DNA from: Ischnura elegans
Lineage: Eukaryota > Arthropoda > Insecta > Odonata > Coenagrionidae
Reading direction: 5' to 3'
Length of the DNA stretch: 64,000 nucleotides
NCBI RefSeq assembly: GCF_921293095.1
Contig: NC_060254.1
Coordinates: 59,566,069-59,630,068 of the forward strand
The position numbers and the translations under genes were made by a program. This document shows, in pieces, positions 22,972 to 34,079 of this stretch. The number at the start of each line of letters is the position of its first letter. Positions within the stretch are counted from its first letter, which is position 1. Below the pieces are notes generated by a model. It was not told the DNA's origin. It ran no database searches and saw only the letters and a program-made list of their open reading frames with translations.

Positions 22972-23033
22972 ATAATTGTATTTTTATATTTCGGGGGGTT
23001 CCGGACTCCCCGGACCTACGCTACGCCACTGAT
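22972..23033. repeat. fragment of the MITE-like repeat seen at 1-106
   Basis: TTTTTATATTTCGGGGGGTTCCGGACTC-type sequence followed by CTACGCCACTG matches the right end at 38-105. Confidence 0.45.
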
Positions 23034-23304
23034 TCTAAGGGTTCGGAAAAACTGATCGTGTGATTCAGCCTTAATTATGAAATAAAACCCGCCCAAATTA
23101 AGAAGTAGACGATTTTTGAGACGGAGATGTCAATTCCCTAAAATTCTTGGGGTCAGAAGTAGAACGAATTGTCATTGCCAAATTTGAGTTAAATTAAATT
23201 GAGGAGTTTAAATGAAGGATCTCAAAACCTATACTGAAATGAATCTTCATCTCCGAACAAATCACGCCCATCATTCAGCCGTGCTTTAACAATATCGTGA
23301 GGCG

Positions 23305-23575
23305 CAGTGCCGCAGCGAGGGGGGGTTTTGGGGGATAAACCCCCACCCCAGATTTCAGAGAAATTTTTAAGTTTAATCCATTTTACTCAATTGGCTTGAT
23401 ATTACTAATAGATTAGTGTCAGGATTAATAAAATATCCCTCAGAAAGCCGTAAAACTCACCATTTTGAGCCATTTATCTTAATATTCCGCAATTTATTAA
23501 TCTCGCCCCTACCGCTTATCCTGGTGGGTATTCCATACCTCCACACACCCCGGTATTAGTTGCACCTAAACCTCC
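23305..23575 (-). repeat. dispersed repeat Z, copy 2
   Basis: Inverted relative to the copy at 4290-4660 and without the LINE-tail insertion carried there. It begins with GCAGTGCCGCAGCGAGGGGG and ends near TAGTTGCACCTAAA. Confidence 0.55.
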
Positions 23576-23739
23576 CCAAAGCTCAATTCCCAGCTGTGCC
23601 CCTGGTGAGGAGCACACGTAAACAATATTTGAGGCAGAGCCCTGAAGAAGCAAGGATTCGTCAATAGGATTGTAGGGAGATATTCGGTTGAAAAGTATAA
23701 GAAAGGCACTATTCCCCACCCGTCCGACCACACCTTGAA

Positions 23740-24367
23740 TATGTAGCGATCATGTGGGACCCGCGGCAGAAAGACTTAATCCGTGAACTTTATAAAAACA
23801 AAGAAAAACTACGCATTTCGTCAGAAACTGCTATGGATGTACAGAGAGCGTTACCCAAGGAATTAAGTTGGGAGCCGCTAGAGACTCGGAGGCTGCGCCC
23901 AAGGCTTAGATTGCTTGAGCAATTGAGAATGGATTTTTTAACGGTGACACGGAGAACAACATATTAGAGCCCCGCTACATTTCCTGGTCCGAGAGAAGCG
24001 ATAAATTAAGAGAGATATTTTGCCGAACGGATAGATATGGGAATTCGTTTTATCCCCGCACGATGAAGGATTTTAATAAATGCTTGGCATCAGGTCGGTG
24101 CTAGACCCCTTCTTAGGGCAGTGGACGGCCATGGGCAGACGGCGCCAACACTATGCATGTGGACTGCCGGGGGGCGCCAAAGATTTACAGGCTGGAGGGC
24201 GCTCAGCGTCCCGGCAGAGCGCCATCCCGTCTGTCTGATCATCACAAGCCTGCTAGGCGTGATTTCGTTAGAACACTTCCTTTTTATATGTAGACGGCTG
24301 GTGTCCTTACACCCCCCGCCATACGCCTATTGAGGCATCTTACGGGGTAGTATGTAGATGTAGATCT
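23740..24367 (+). pseudogene. CR1/Jockey-type LINE 3' end
   Basis: The translation from 23752 starts MWDPRQKDLIRELYKNKE and continues SSETAMDVQRALPKELSWEP then LETRRLRPRLRLLEQL. This corresponds to the conserved WDP..K.LI.ELE.VQRRAARFV ... LGWEPLE.RR..ARL tail of LINE proteins. Further on, in a shifted frame, comes CRTDRYGNSFYPRTMKDFNK, the terminal block of the same proteins. The 3' UTR ends TACGGGGTAGTATGTAGATG then TAGAT at 24367, a tail shared with 61195 and 36571. The RT core is absent (5' truncation). Confidence 0.7.
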
Positions 24368-24390
24368 ACCAACGGTTAGCAACAGCTCCA

Positions 24391-24582
24391 ACGCCGGCCT
24401 CGGTGACGGCGGGGATAAGTCCTCGGTTGCCAATCCGAAGGTCGCGGGTTCGAGCCTAGGTAGGTTACCCCCTACCCAGGGAATGGTTGTGAGTGTCATA
24501 CTCGTTGTTTCGTGTTATTTCCCGCGATGTTAAAGGCCTTAAGTGTGCTGTTTTCGGGGCGATTAAATAAAGAAATAAATTT
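24391..24582 (+). repeat. tRNA-derived SINE A copy
   Basis: GCCGGCCTCGGTGACGGCGG leads to GGTCGCGGGTTCGAGCC (box B-like), then a GTTACCCCCTACCCAGGGAA segment and an A-rich end GATTAAATAAAGAAATAAA. It lies 24 bp after the LINE 3' end. Confidence 0.7.
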
Positions 24583-24599
24583 CCTAAATGTTGACTTCT

Positions 24600-25133
24600 G
24601 ATTAGTCGGCAATAAATCACGAGCGGCATTTAGGGGGTAGAAGTCAGGCTGGTTCTCAACCTATCTCACGCGGAGGAGAGTAATGGTCCTGGAAAATATC
24701 ACGTAATTTTTTTCCGCAAGAAACAGTGAAAAATTGCGATTTGAGTAATCTTAAATAGGTACTAGCCTTCATCAAACCTTCATCAATGAATCTTAAATGC
24801 TAATTTTAAATAAAAATAATTAAAAAATTTGTTTTTTTTTAAGATATCCAACGCAATGAAGCATAGATGAACGTATTTACACCGAAAAGTACGCATTTTG
24901 AACAATCTCACGTGAGATTAGAGGGAGGTGGTCGAGTTAAATCTCACGATAACTCGCTAAGGGGGAATTCAAAATTCGCCAACATCACCTCACGTTGTTA
25001 ATGGACACCCCCTTAGGTCCTTCGACACTACAGCCAAAAATCTTGTGTACCTCATTTGGTGACAGATAACAGCTCCATCTGCAATAGGTCTACAATATGC
25101 AGTGAGCAACAGGGCATGATGTGTGACTGTGGG
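24600..25133. other. interval without recognised genes
   Basis: Contains ATCTCACGTGAGATT-like palindromic words at about 24906-24920, but no element boundary or coding sequence. Confidence 0.4.
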
Positions 25134-25378
25134 TTAGCCAGGAATTTCGTTCGGAGGGGGTCCAAAACCAGGGGGATGGAATTTTTGAAAAACAGGGTAC
25201 TAAGTAGAGGATTTTAAACTAATTTTAATACTTTAGATAATCTAAAAAACTTCATTTTTCAAATAAATGTTTTGCAAATTCTTGATTTTTTAATTTTTTG
25301 TTTTCATTTACGAAGGAAAGTAATTGGATTTTCAAATTTTGGGGGGATCCGGACCTCCCCCTTCGTTACGCTACCGAT
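25134..25378. repeat. MITE-like repeat related to 1-106
   Basis: The left edge GTTAGCCAGGAATTTCG and right edge CGTTACGCTACCGATG enclose a segment whose right half (TTTTCATTTACGAAGGAAAG, then GGGGGGATCCGGACCTCCCC) resembles 1-105. Ends are degenerate and no target duplication was confirmed. Confidence 0.4.
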
Positions 25379-25379
25379 G

Positions 25380-27390
25380 TGTGAAGAAGATAGCTGAAAT
25401 TAGAATGGACGTATTGAGCATCCACAATAACCACTGTTCCTTGAAAATCGCGGCCGAGCTAACGAGTCCCGAAAAGCGCCAGAGTTCACCGACGAGTAGC
25501 AGACGATCTCATAAAACTAACATAACAATTTGAGCATTTTATAAAAAAACAAACTTGGTTGGTTCATGACAATTTTCTGCGACTCACAATGACTGCTTTC
25601 AACTTATCTCGCCCGAAGCGTTCTTTTCTATCAGAATTCAATTGCCCCATGAAGGATGGGTAAGATTTTGGGAGTAAAAGTATCGTTAAATCCGCCAAAA
25701 TTTTGCTACGGAATAGAGGACCACTGCTCATCGAAGTTCCGGAGAACCTTTCCCTCATTGGAAATTCCGAGAATGAGCAAAATGAAACTGGGTGTGAGTT
25801 GGCAAGAAATAATACGATTTTTAAAACGAATTTTTCTTATCTACTACCAGCTAAATGGTTTTCAAGCGGGCGATTAAGCCACATATATTTAGTACAACCT
25901 TAAAGCCCTGATATTAGACACATTGAATAAATCTCTACCCACCATAGTCTCCGATAAAGACAAAAATACCACAAATATTCTACTTAAAGAGTTCGAGGTT
26001 GAGATTATGAGTTAATACAATCTTCATGCACTTCATAGCAATTAAATAATGTAAAAGGATACATTTACTTATCATCTTGTAACACCGTTCACGAATTATT
26101 ACAACCAGACATAACCTCCAGGAAAAATTACTGATGTCATTTCAATTTTTCTCTATTTTCTCTCGTACAAGATATCTTTTTCCTGGTAATTCACTGGAAG
26201 TTGCGGTACGGATTTGAAGATTTATTACTTCGTAAATAAATACAAACTTTTGTTCAAAATATCATTTTGGGAAATAGTATCAAGATATTAAAAAATAGCA
26301 ACATCATCTTAGTGTTAAAAGACGTACGAAATATTCCCTCAACTTATAAAAACCAATTTAGGAGTACTAAATTCAATTTGAATCCAATGTATATGGGCTA
26401 CATAAGTTCAGCAAGGGAGATAAAAAATGTGCAAATGAAACATTTGAAGAATATAGCGAAAAGGATAAATAATTATTATAACATTAGAATAGAATCACTT
26501 CAAAATATAACCATTTAATTATATTACTGCCATGACTTAACTCTCTCGATAATCGGTGGAACCTGGGCAAATAGCTATAATCTACTTGAATAGTGCAAAA
26601 TTATGGCTATCAATCACGATGAAAATTAGTCGAATCTGTGAAATTTAAAATAGAATTTAAATCTATTCAGAATATTTTTGAGGAAGACCTCATTTTTGTA
26701 ATTCTATCGAAGCTACCAAAGCCATCACTTTGACTTTTTGTCCCATGCGTAGATATTTTACTTACAATGATACCCATCAATGTAAAAGAATCAAATCATC
26801 AGCCAAGAATATATTTGAAAATTTCTCTTTCAAAATTCCTACCAAATCGACTTTAAGGGCCAAAACTCTGCACAGACATAAGTAATAAAAGTTAATCAGA
26901 AGTATTTCTAACGTTCATGTTAACAAAATATTTCAGAATTCCATCAATAAGACATCTACAATTAACTTCTCCAGTGCATTCCGTTTTGCTATTTTTTTCA
27001 TTACAACTTAAAAGGAAAACTGATTGCAAGGCTTAATACAAGCGCGAAATAATGCAAATATCTTCCAAAACCAAGCCTTAGATATTTAGCTTACCATATG
27101 CTCTCACTTGAAATTTCCAGAGTGAATAATGTCGACCCTTTTCTGAATTTACCTGTGTCTCATATGTGAAAATATCAACTCAGTATTTGCACTGAATACA
27201 GAATTTTGTAGACTTAAACTACAGGTAAATATTGATAAGGGTAAAAAACAAGTCTATAAAAATTTTCCGGGGGTTTATTAGGAAGAGAAGCAAAGATAGC
27301 ATCTCGCAAATATTTCGGAAGTGGTGGATGGTGTGAGCCTCTATGAGTGTTTAAGATTACCGACTTTACGATATTATTGTTATCAAAGTA
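25380..27390. other. AT-rich interval, nothing recognised
   Basis: About 2 kb with only short open frames and no family motifs or element ends. It could be intron or intergenic DNA. Confidence 0.45.
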
Positions 27391-27394
27391 TTGT

Positions 27395-28140
27395 AACGAT
27401 TAAGGTAGATTTGCATGAGGTTCTTAAGAAGTATTCTTGCAGCCTACAACCAACATTCTACCTCTAACACTGTTTTCAACATCCCCTCCCCGCTCAGTAC
27501 TCGCTCCATTCATACCTTCTGTCTCCTCCATATCTCATCTAAAAGCTGCCTCTCCTCACCCATCATGTCCAGCACTTCGTCGTTTCTCCTCCTCTCCGTC
27601 CATTTCACCCTCTCCATTCTTCTCCATACCCACATCTCGAATGCCTACAATTTTCTCTCGTCCTCCTTCTTCAGTGTCCCCGTTTCCGCACCCTAAGGAG
27701 CTACACTACAGATGTTCCTCTTCACTGACCTTTTCTTTTAACTCTAACATAACGATCCTCTCATAAGCTCCTTACTGTTCATAAACGCATCCTTTCCTAA
27801 CGCAATTCTTTTCGTGATGCCCTTACGTCAGTATCCGTTTTCTTCTAATGTGCTGCGTAAATAGTTGAATTGCTCTACATGCTTAAGTTTTTCCTCACCG
27901 AATTTTATCTTCAGTCTCACATTCCTCGCTCGCGATGCTTTACAAAATCGCATAGCCTTGTTCATCTTGTGATTAATCCTCATCTCATTCATACCCCTGA
28001 AAGGCTCGCCTAATGCATCCACTAGAGCCTGAGGCCCCCTCGCTGACTGGCTGATCAACGGCTGGTCATCCGCGAATCTCACTGATTTGATGATTGCCCA
28101 CGTATCCGCCTTGTAAAGCGCTACACACCCGATTGGATAC
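27395..28140 (-). pseudogene. RTE-like LINE fragment with RT motif
   Basis: On the minus strand 28082-27828 encodes MRFADDQPLISQSARGPQAL, in which FADD is the catalytic RT box. NKMNKAMRFCKASRA-like sequence and KIKFGEEKLKHVEQFNYLRS follow, the normal post-RT block. Further along (27690-27440), out of frame, the C-terminal WVWRRMERVKWTERR and GEGMLKTV blocks appear. The 3' end GATTAAGGTAG (plus strand, 27399) matches 1126 and 56400. Internal stops and truncation at both ends. Confidence 0.7.
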
Positions 28141-28273
28141 TAGCCTTTTCTTTAATCTCTTGCATAACAATCTTCTCATATTTTCCTTCCTGTTCATGAA
28201 CGACTTTACGATATGGAAAAATAAAATTCCTTTATTTCGTTCCTTCCTGAATATTTAAGTAATAATACATTAA

Positions 28274-30535
28274 CCCATTTATGCCTAGTGTTCCATTTTT
28301 GGAACACCTGACGCGACATTCTAATTTAATGACTACGACTCATTATACACCAATATGCCACGGTTTTTCTTCTTGTGCCTCTTTATAAAGATATATTGTA
28401 TTATGGGGCGCAAAGATTTAGTCAGTTTTGCCAACCCATCGCAGCCAGTGTGTTTAGAAATATCGGTCTTTTTTTTCAAGGCAGTTTTTCTGAGACCATC
28501 TCTAATGTTATATTATTAACTATTTTCCATTAAGCCCAAATGTTGTAAATTTTTCCTGGCATGTTCAGTAATAGTTAACCGAAAGTGCTTAATTAAGAAA
28601 ATTTTGAAAAAACGTATTTTGTTTTAGTTATAAGCTTTTATTTAACAGTGTTCCATTTTTGGAACACTAGGCAAATCCACTACTATTATGCATGCATTCA
28701 GGTGCACTGAAGTATTCACTTTAATTTTAAATCAAGCAAGCAATTTGATGTGGAACAATTAATAAACTTCCCGGTTCATTGCTGCGCGCTTCTGCTCATC
28801 TCATTCATGGTTCTTCTGACGGGAACTTTGACAATGCTGACCTTTTGCTGACACCGGATGGTGAAACTACTGAAAATTTCGGTGCATCGGCTTCTGCTTC
28901 GCCTCAACCTCTTCTTGCTCAAAGAAAAAAGGTAACCAAAGTTGTGCGCAAATGGAAGAAAGGCGATCTGACTGCCCAGCCAGTAGGAGGTAGTTCCAGA
29001 AGAACAAATCACGAAAATGAAAACCCTAGCAGAATATTTAGAACTCTATCAGGATATTGAAGTGAACCTTGAAACTTGAATCTGGTTTTTGGGAATAATT
29101 TCCCTGGGTAGTTATGTCTCTGTTCCGAGACGACATATGTTTTGGGAGCAAAGACCAGATTCGCATAATTTTCTAGTTAGTGGTGCAATGAAACGTGACC
29201 TTTTTGAAACAATATTTTCAAATTTGCATTTTGCTGACAATTCTAACTTGAACCACGTGGACAAGTTTTCCAAGCTGCGACCTCTAATTGAGCGTCTGAA
29301 TGACATTTGTATGAAATTTGTACCAAATGAAATATACTTCAGCTTTGATGAGGCCATGATTCCCTATTTCGGTCGTAATGAGTGCAAACAGTTCATTCGG
29401 GGTAAGCCTATTCAGTTAGGGTATAAATTCTTGTATGGTCCAACGCGTCTAGGCTACCATTGCTGGTTTCAGCCTTATCAAGGAAAAAACCCGTGCACTC
29501 AATACCAATAATATGGTGTATGTGCTTCAGTTATTTTGCGATTGACTGAGGCACTCCCAGCGCATCATCCTGGTAAATACCATTTTGTGTTCGACAACAT
29601 TTTTTACGAGCATTTTACTCCTTGATAAACTTCACTCACTGGGCAACCAAGCAAGAGGCACAGCAAGAAAAGATCGCATAGACAAACCTCCTTTACTATC
29701 TGATGCTACCCTAAATAAAAAAGATATTGGCACATTTGATTACCGAATTGATGGAAAAGGCAATATTGTTTGTAGATGGAATGATAACAGTGTTGTGGCT
29801 GTTGCATCTTCCGGTGCCGGTGTCAATCCTTTGCAACAGTCAGTCGTTATTCTCAAAAGCAGGAAAAAAGATACAAGTTACTCAGCAAAATTTTTAATCA
29901 AGGTGCATAATCAGTATAACAGAGGAGTGGACCAAGTTGATAAGTGTCAAGCATCAATCCGTGGAAAGAGATGGTACTCGAACCCTCCGGTTATACTGCT
30001 TTGAGCTGGCTTCACAAAATGCTTGGCAATTGCATAAAATAAACGATGTGAAGCCAATGAATCTTCTTGAATTTCATTGCCGTGTGACCTGTCACTATAT
30101 AGAGGCATATTGTCATACTGCTGAGCCTGGTAAGAAAGGGAGACCATCTATGAAGGGTAACTTTGGCTCACGTCATGACGGCATGAATCATTATGATGTA
30201 AAGCAGAGAAAGCAAACTCACTGTGTCCAATGGGACAAAAATGCCACTTTTTAATGTTAAAATTGCAGTGTATCCTTGCATGTTAAGTGCTCACCTGGAT
30301 ATCATTCTTAATATTGACTTAATAAAAGTCTTAATCAATTTTTTTACATGTTATCAATGAGTACGTCATAGTAGTGGATTTGCCTAGTGTTCCATTTTTG
30401 GAACACCTCATAATTAACAATTGGCAAGAGGTACATTGTTTATTCTTTCGGATATTGTTTTCATACGTATTTTTACCTACAATATGTAAAAATCAGGGTA
30501 AAATTCGCATTTTTAAAACCTTCGGCATAAATGGG
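28274..30535 (+). mobile_element. piggyBac element, 2262 bp
   Basis: TTAA target sites at 28270-28273 and 30536-30539 flank perfect terminal inverted repeats CCCATTTATGCC (28274-28285) and GGCATAAATGGG (30524-30535). TTAA duplication and a CCC...GGG end are diagnostic of piggyBac. The hairpin-forming 20-mer GTGTTCCATTTTTGGAACAC occurs three times: about 28287, 28649 and 30389. The second and third are inner inverted repeats followed by the complementary extensions TAGGCAAATCCACTAC/GTAGTGGATTTGCCTA. The transposase gene between is broken. Confidence 0.9.
28779..30254 (+). pseudogene. piggyBac transposase, frameshifted
   Basis: Segments in order: an N-terminal part with VRKWKKGDL (28779-29060); a long block 29089-29511 with SYVSVPRRHMFWEQRPDSHN, IFSNLHFADN, FSFDEAMIPYFGRN (first catalytic Asp) and CKQFIRGKPIQLGYK; the FVFDN region near 29586-29600 (second Asp), after which stops occur; and 29585-30004 with YNRGVDQVDKCQASIRGKR (third Asp region). 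29937-30254 supplies the C-terminus. The expected cysteine-rich C-terminal domain is poor or missing. At least two frameshifts plus stops make it inactive. It lies entirely between the TIRs. Confidence 0.8.
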
Positions 30536-30539
30536 TTAA

Positions 30540-31229
30540 TATAAAACATATACCTTGGGAGCAATATAAAATATCTAAACAATGGTCGGGTAATAAACAT
30601 CCTAAGTGGAACGTACCAAGTGAATTTAATTCCCCTGTTCAACCTCTGGACCTGCACGCTCGCTGCGGTCTTCAAAAGGGTCTACCTAATCGCATATTAA
30701 GAAAAATGCATTGAAAAAATCTTAAAATTTTCTTTGGATCTCACGGCAACACTCGTCTATGCGGAGTTATACTGTATTTTGCATCGTAATATGCACGTCC
30801 TATTGATAAAAATACTTTAATGTGGGCAATGATATTGTTAACAGTCAAAGTAAAAAATGAAATTTTGTCTCCTCAAATGTATAATAAATACTTAAATACA
30901 AAATAACTTACAGAGTTCGAGGTTATTATTGTTACTTATCGAGGAATTGGTTATTTTGTTACTTAAATACAAAATTCTTAAATACAAACTTAATAAATCG
31001 TTTCTGGTGGCGGAAATACGATATATTCATGATAAAATATGAAAAATCAACAGTAATTTAAGCATTTTAATTCTGAACTCCTCAATCGACCATGGTTTCG
31101 ACACTTTTCGGTCATTCTCAAAGTTTTAAAGCATGGAAATTACTATTAGTGTTTCATATTTCAAAATATGGACTCATAAATCTGCGTAATAAGTTATTTG
31201 TGCATCAAAACAATTCCATAGGTTACCAT
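30540..31229. other. interval without recognised genes
   Basis: AT-rich, with no supported feature. Confidence 0.4.
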
Positions 31230-31439
31230 CAGTAGCGTAGCCACGTGGGGAGGGTTCCGGGTTACTTCCTTTTAATAAATACTTGTTAAAAATTACTGTT
31301 TTTTAGTTTTTTTAAATCACGTTTTCAACATCGGAAATCTCCGCATCCCCTTTTGCCCTGGGTTGTTTTCCATTTACCCCGGATGGACCCCGAAATCTCC
31401 GGGAAACCCCCCTGTTTCAAAATCCTGGCTACGCCACTG
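31230..31439. mobile_element. hAT-like MITE, 210 bp
   Basis: The ends CAGTAGCGTAGCCA and TGGCTACGCCACTG are inverted copies. The flanking octamers GTTACCAT (31222-31229) and GCTACCAC (31440-31447) match at 6 of 8 positions, consistent with an aged 8-bp duplication. The GGCTACGCCACT end is shared with the fragments at 1-106 and 22972-23033. No coding sequence. Confidence 0.6.
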
Positions 31440-32308
31440 GCTACCACGAAAACTTTAAGATGAAGCTTTTATTTTTTAATTAGAAATGCGTCACGTAATA
31501 CCAAGAAGGTAAAGAAATATCGGTAGCCGCTTTTTCTGAATTTACAGCGACGTTTAGAGACCCGCAATCATAGTTCGACAATTTTTGGACTTACTACACT
31601 GGTTGTCGCTGACTGATATTTTGAGTTGCCTATGTTTTGTTCCGTAAATGCGCTGAGTTAAATAAGACATAACTTGTATTTAGCCGGTGATCGTGTTCGG
31701 AGTATTCCGATCATTCGTGCTACTACTTTTTAAGGTATAAACTCTGTATCCTACTGGCCACTTTACTCGTGGGGATATCCTCTTAAACATACTTTTGTAC
31801 TATTACTACGACCGGTCCGTAATATTAATGTTTCCATTGGCCGTGATACATTGGCCAAGTTAAATACAAGTAGAAGTGCAGGTAAATGGATAGTTCACAC
31901 TTGTAAAATTTTATTTTCAGCTGAGCTAGTTCTACAACGTAACTGTGTTGATTGATAATCATTTTTCCCAGGGAAAATGTGCCTCAGACATAACTTCGCG
32001 AAAACTATCAAAAAAAAAAGAAATAAGGTTTACTGTGTGCGTTCGGAGGCGTATTTTAATGTATTAACGAGTAATTCTAATAAGATTGCCGATGTTTTAG
32101 TAAAAGTAGGAGTGGCTTATCCTAACCAAGCACCACCATTTCTTCCATACTTCGCACCACGCTCGGAACCAGTAGTGCCTGTTATGAATATGTTGCTATG
32201 TATGTTGCTATGATGCTTGTGAATAAACTAAGTTATTGGTTACGCTCCATTTTTAAAGAAAGGCGTCCTTTAATTTGTCTTCCAATTAATTAAGAAATAT
32301 TACTAAGT
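31440..32308. other. interval without recognised genes
   Basis: A 78-codon frame at 31977-32213, preceded by TTTTATTTTCAG (acceptor-like, 31909-31920), has no recognised domain. Nothing else supported. Confidence 0.3.
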
Positions 32309-32827
32309 CCCACTAGTAAAAAGGAACTACACAGAATTCTTGGCATGTTTAATTATTTTAGAGAATATACTCCCAATATGTCAATGATTACAGCCCTCCT
32401 AAGGGAGTTACTAAAAACAAATGCATCATGGGGTTGACTTCTTCATCATCTAATGGCTTTGGAGAATTTAAAGTCTCTAATTTCCCAACCACCAATTTTA
32501 GTTACTTACAATCCTTATAAGAATATAGGTGTACATGCAGATGCATCAAAACATGGAATAAGATATCGTTTACTACAAGATAACAGACCTGTTTCTTTCG
32601 CATCACGTGGCCTAACACCGACTGAGCAACAGTACACCCAAGTGGAAAAAGAACTCCTCAGTGTGGTGTTTACTGTTAAAAAGTACCATAATGTACTCTA
32701 TGGGCGTAGTTTCATTGTTTATAATGACTCCAAGCCATTGGAAAGCATAATGAATAAACCCATTAACAAAATCATGGCAGTGCCCTCTCCAGTATATTCA
32801 AACCTCTTTGGCAAGGGGACTGCCTAA
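32309..32827 (+). pseudogene. Ty3/gypsy pol fragment (RT end and RNase H)
   Basis: The frame begins with LHRILGMFNYFREYTPNMS, the thumb region after the reverse transcriptase palm. After a stop near 32437 it continues with SLISQPPILVTYNP, HADASKHGIRYRLLQ (RNase H first Asp, normally TDAS) and FASRGLTPTEQQYTQVEKEL with VYNDSKPLESI (normally TDHKPL). This RT-to-RNase H order is that of Ty3/gypsy elements. Both ends are missing, no LTR is visible, and the next base belongs to dispersed repeat X. It is unrelated in detail to the element at 43878-51924. Confidence 0.75.
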
Positions 32828-32828
32828 A

Positions 32829-33240
32829 TGAGGCCTGATTCCATCCCATAGGCTCATTTCTGTTGCCGCTTTGGTCACATTTTAATCGGCTTTCAAAAAT
32901 GCCCGCGGCGCGGTGATGAGTGAAATGCGATCAACTTTTTTTTTCAATATTTTGCATTATAATGTTTGCAACTAAGAGGAATAGCATTGAAAAGTTATGA
33001 ATTTGATAGATAATATCATCATGTACCTACATTTCGGTTGATATCCTTAATCATACCTTATTTTTCCGTGAAACTCGGATCAATTTGTCCGTCAGCGACG
33101 CGAGTGGCGACTTTTGGAAACCCATTTAAATGCGCCATGGATGACAACACATTTAGAGGCCGTCTGGAGGTGCCTATTTTGTAATATTCGTTCTCTTCAG
33201 GAAAAAAACGACAAACTGCGATCGTTCTAGCGCGAGCAAT
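32829..33240 (+). repeat. dispersed repeat X, copy 2 (uninterrupted)
   Basis: Aligns with 240-790 and shows the empty site where that copy carries the 143-bp insertion (CGTGAAACTCGGATCAATTT then GTCCGTCAGCG). No coding capacity. Confidence 0.6.
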
Positions 33241-33681
33241 GCGTCTTCTTAAGACAAAATATTTACCCTGAAAACAGAGTTATCTCTAGTGGCCTTAGAG
33301 GTGGCATAGGTGACAATTGGGATGAACACAAGGTCATGCGAGAAAATGTGCACGGCGTTCTCATAGCTGTTTGATATCAGCTGAGGAGAGAAAGTACGAG
33401 AGAAGAGAGGGTATTAAGCGCGGAGTGTGCCATAGACGATGCGGGGGAGAGAAACCTCACAAGGGCGGTGGTTGGATAAGCATAATAGGCTGAGGTGAAG
33501 AGAACAGAGGGGACCAGGTGAAGAGAATAGCAACGGAGGGAACGGGTGAGAAAGAATAGAGGTGACAAAGAGACTATAGGGTGCGGCAACATAATTTCCT
33601 TTTTTCAAAACTTAATAAATCTCATTGTATCGATAAGAAATTATTTACTTGTTTTTTATTATGTAGGCATATCGCTACCTA
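33241..33681. other. purine-rich interval, nothing recognised
   Basis: 33380-33570 is unusually G/A-rich on the plus strand, with many GAGA and AGAGG words. The minus-strand open frames opposite it are artefacts of this composition. Confidence 0.35.
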
Positions 33682-34079
33682 GGTTTGACAAGGTTCTAAC
33701 CGACATTTTTGCAAAATTTGGTGTTTTCACTCAAGATAACTAAGTTTATGTTTCTCTATGTGTTCACCGGTTTTTATTCCTCTATGTAAAATAATAACAG
33801 ATTTAGAACAGTGACAAAGTTCCAACTGCAAGGAGAAAAAACTAATATTTGGTGTGACAAGGTTCTAACTGCATTTTACTTATTTTATTACTCATATAAA
33901 CATGTAAAAAAATAAAATAAATAACATATTTTCTTAAAGTAATAATTACTAGTGGATCACCAGTGTATGTGCCAAAAATCAAAAATAAATTCCTATTAAT
34001 AATAGAAATAGAGCAGTTTAAAACTTTGACAAGATTTTTCTCAAAACCAGATGAAGGTCAGTTAGAACCTTGTCAAACC
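33682..34079. mobile_element. MITE, 398 bp, 19-bp TIRs
   Basis: Perfect terminal repeats GGTTTGACAAGGTTCTAAC (33682-33700) and GTTAGAACCTTGTCAAACC (34061-34079). GTGACAAAGTTCCAACTGC and GTGACAAGGTTCTAACTGC inside are related subterminal repeats. AT-rich interior without a gene. No target duplication can be defined, because the right end abuts the LINE tail starting at 34080. Superfamily unknown. Confidence 0.75.

Noticed and set aside
33377..33608. Minus-strand open frames over the purine-rich tract
   Set aside because: Composition artefact; no homology-type motifs.
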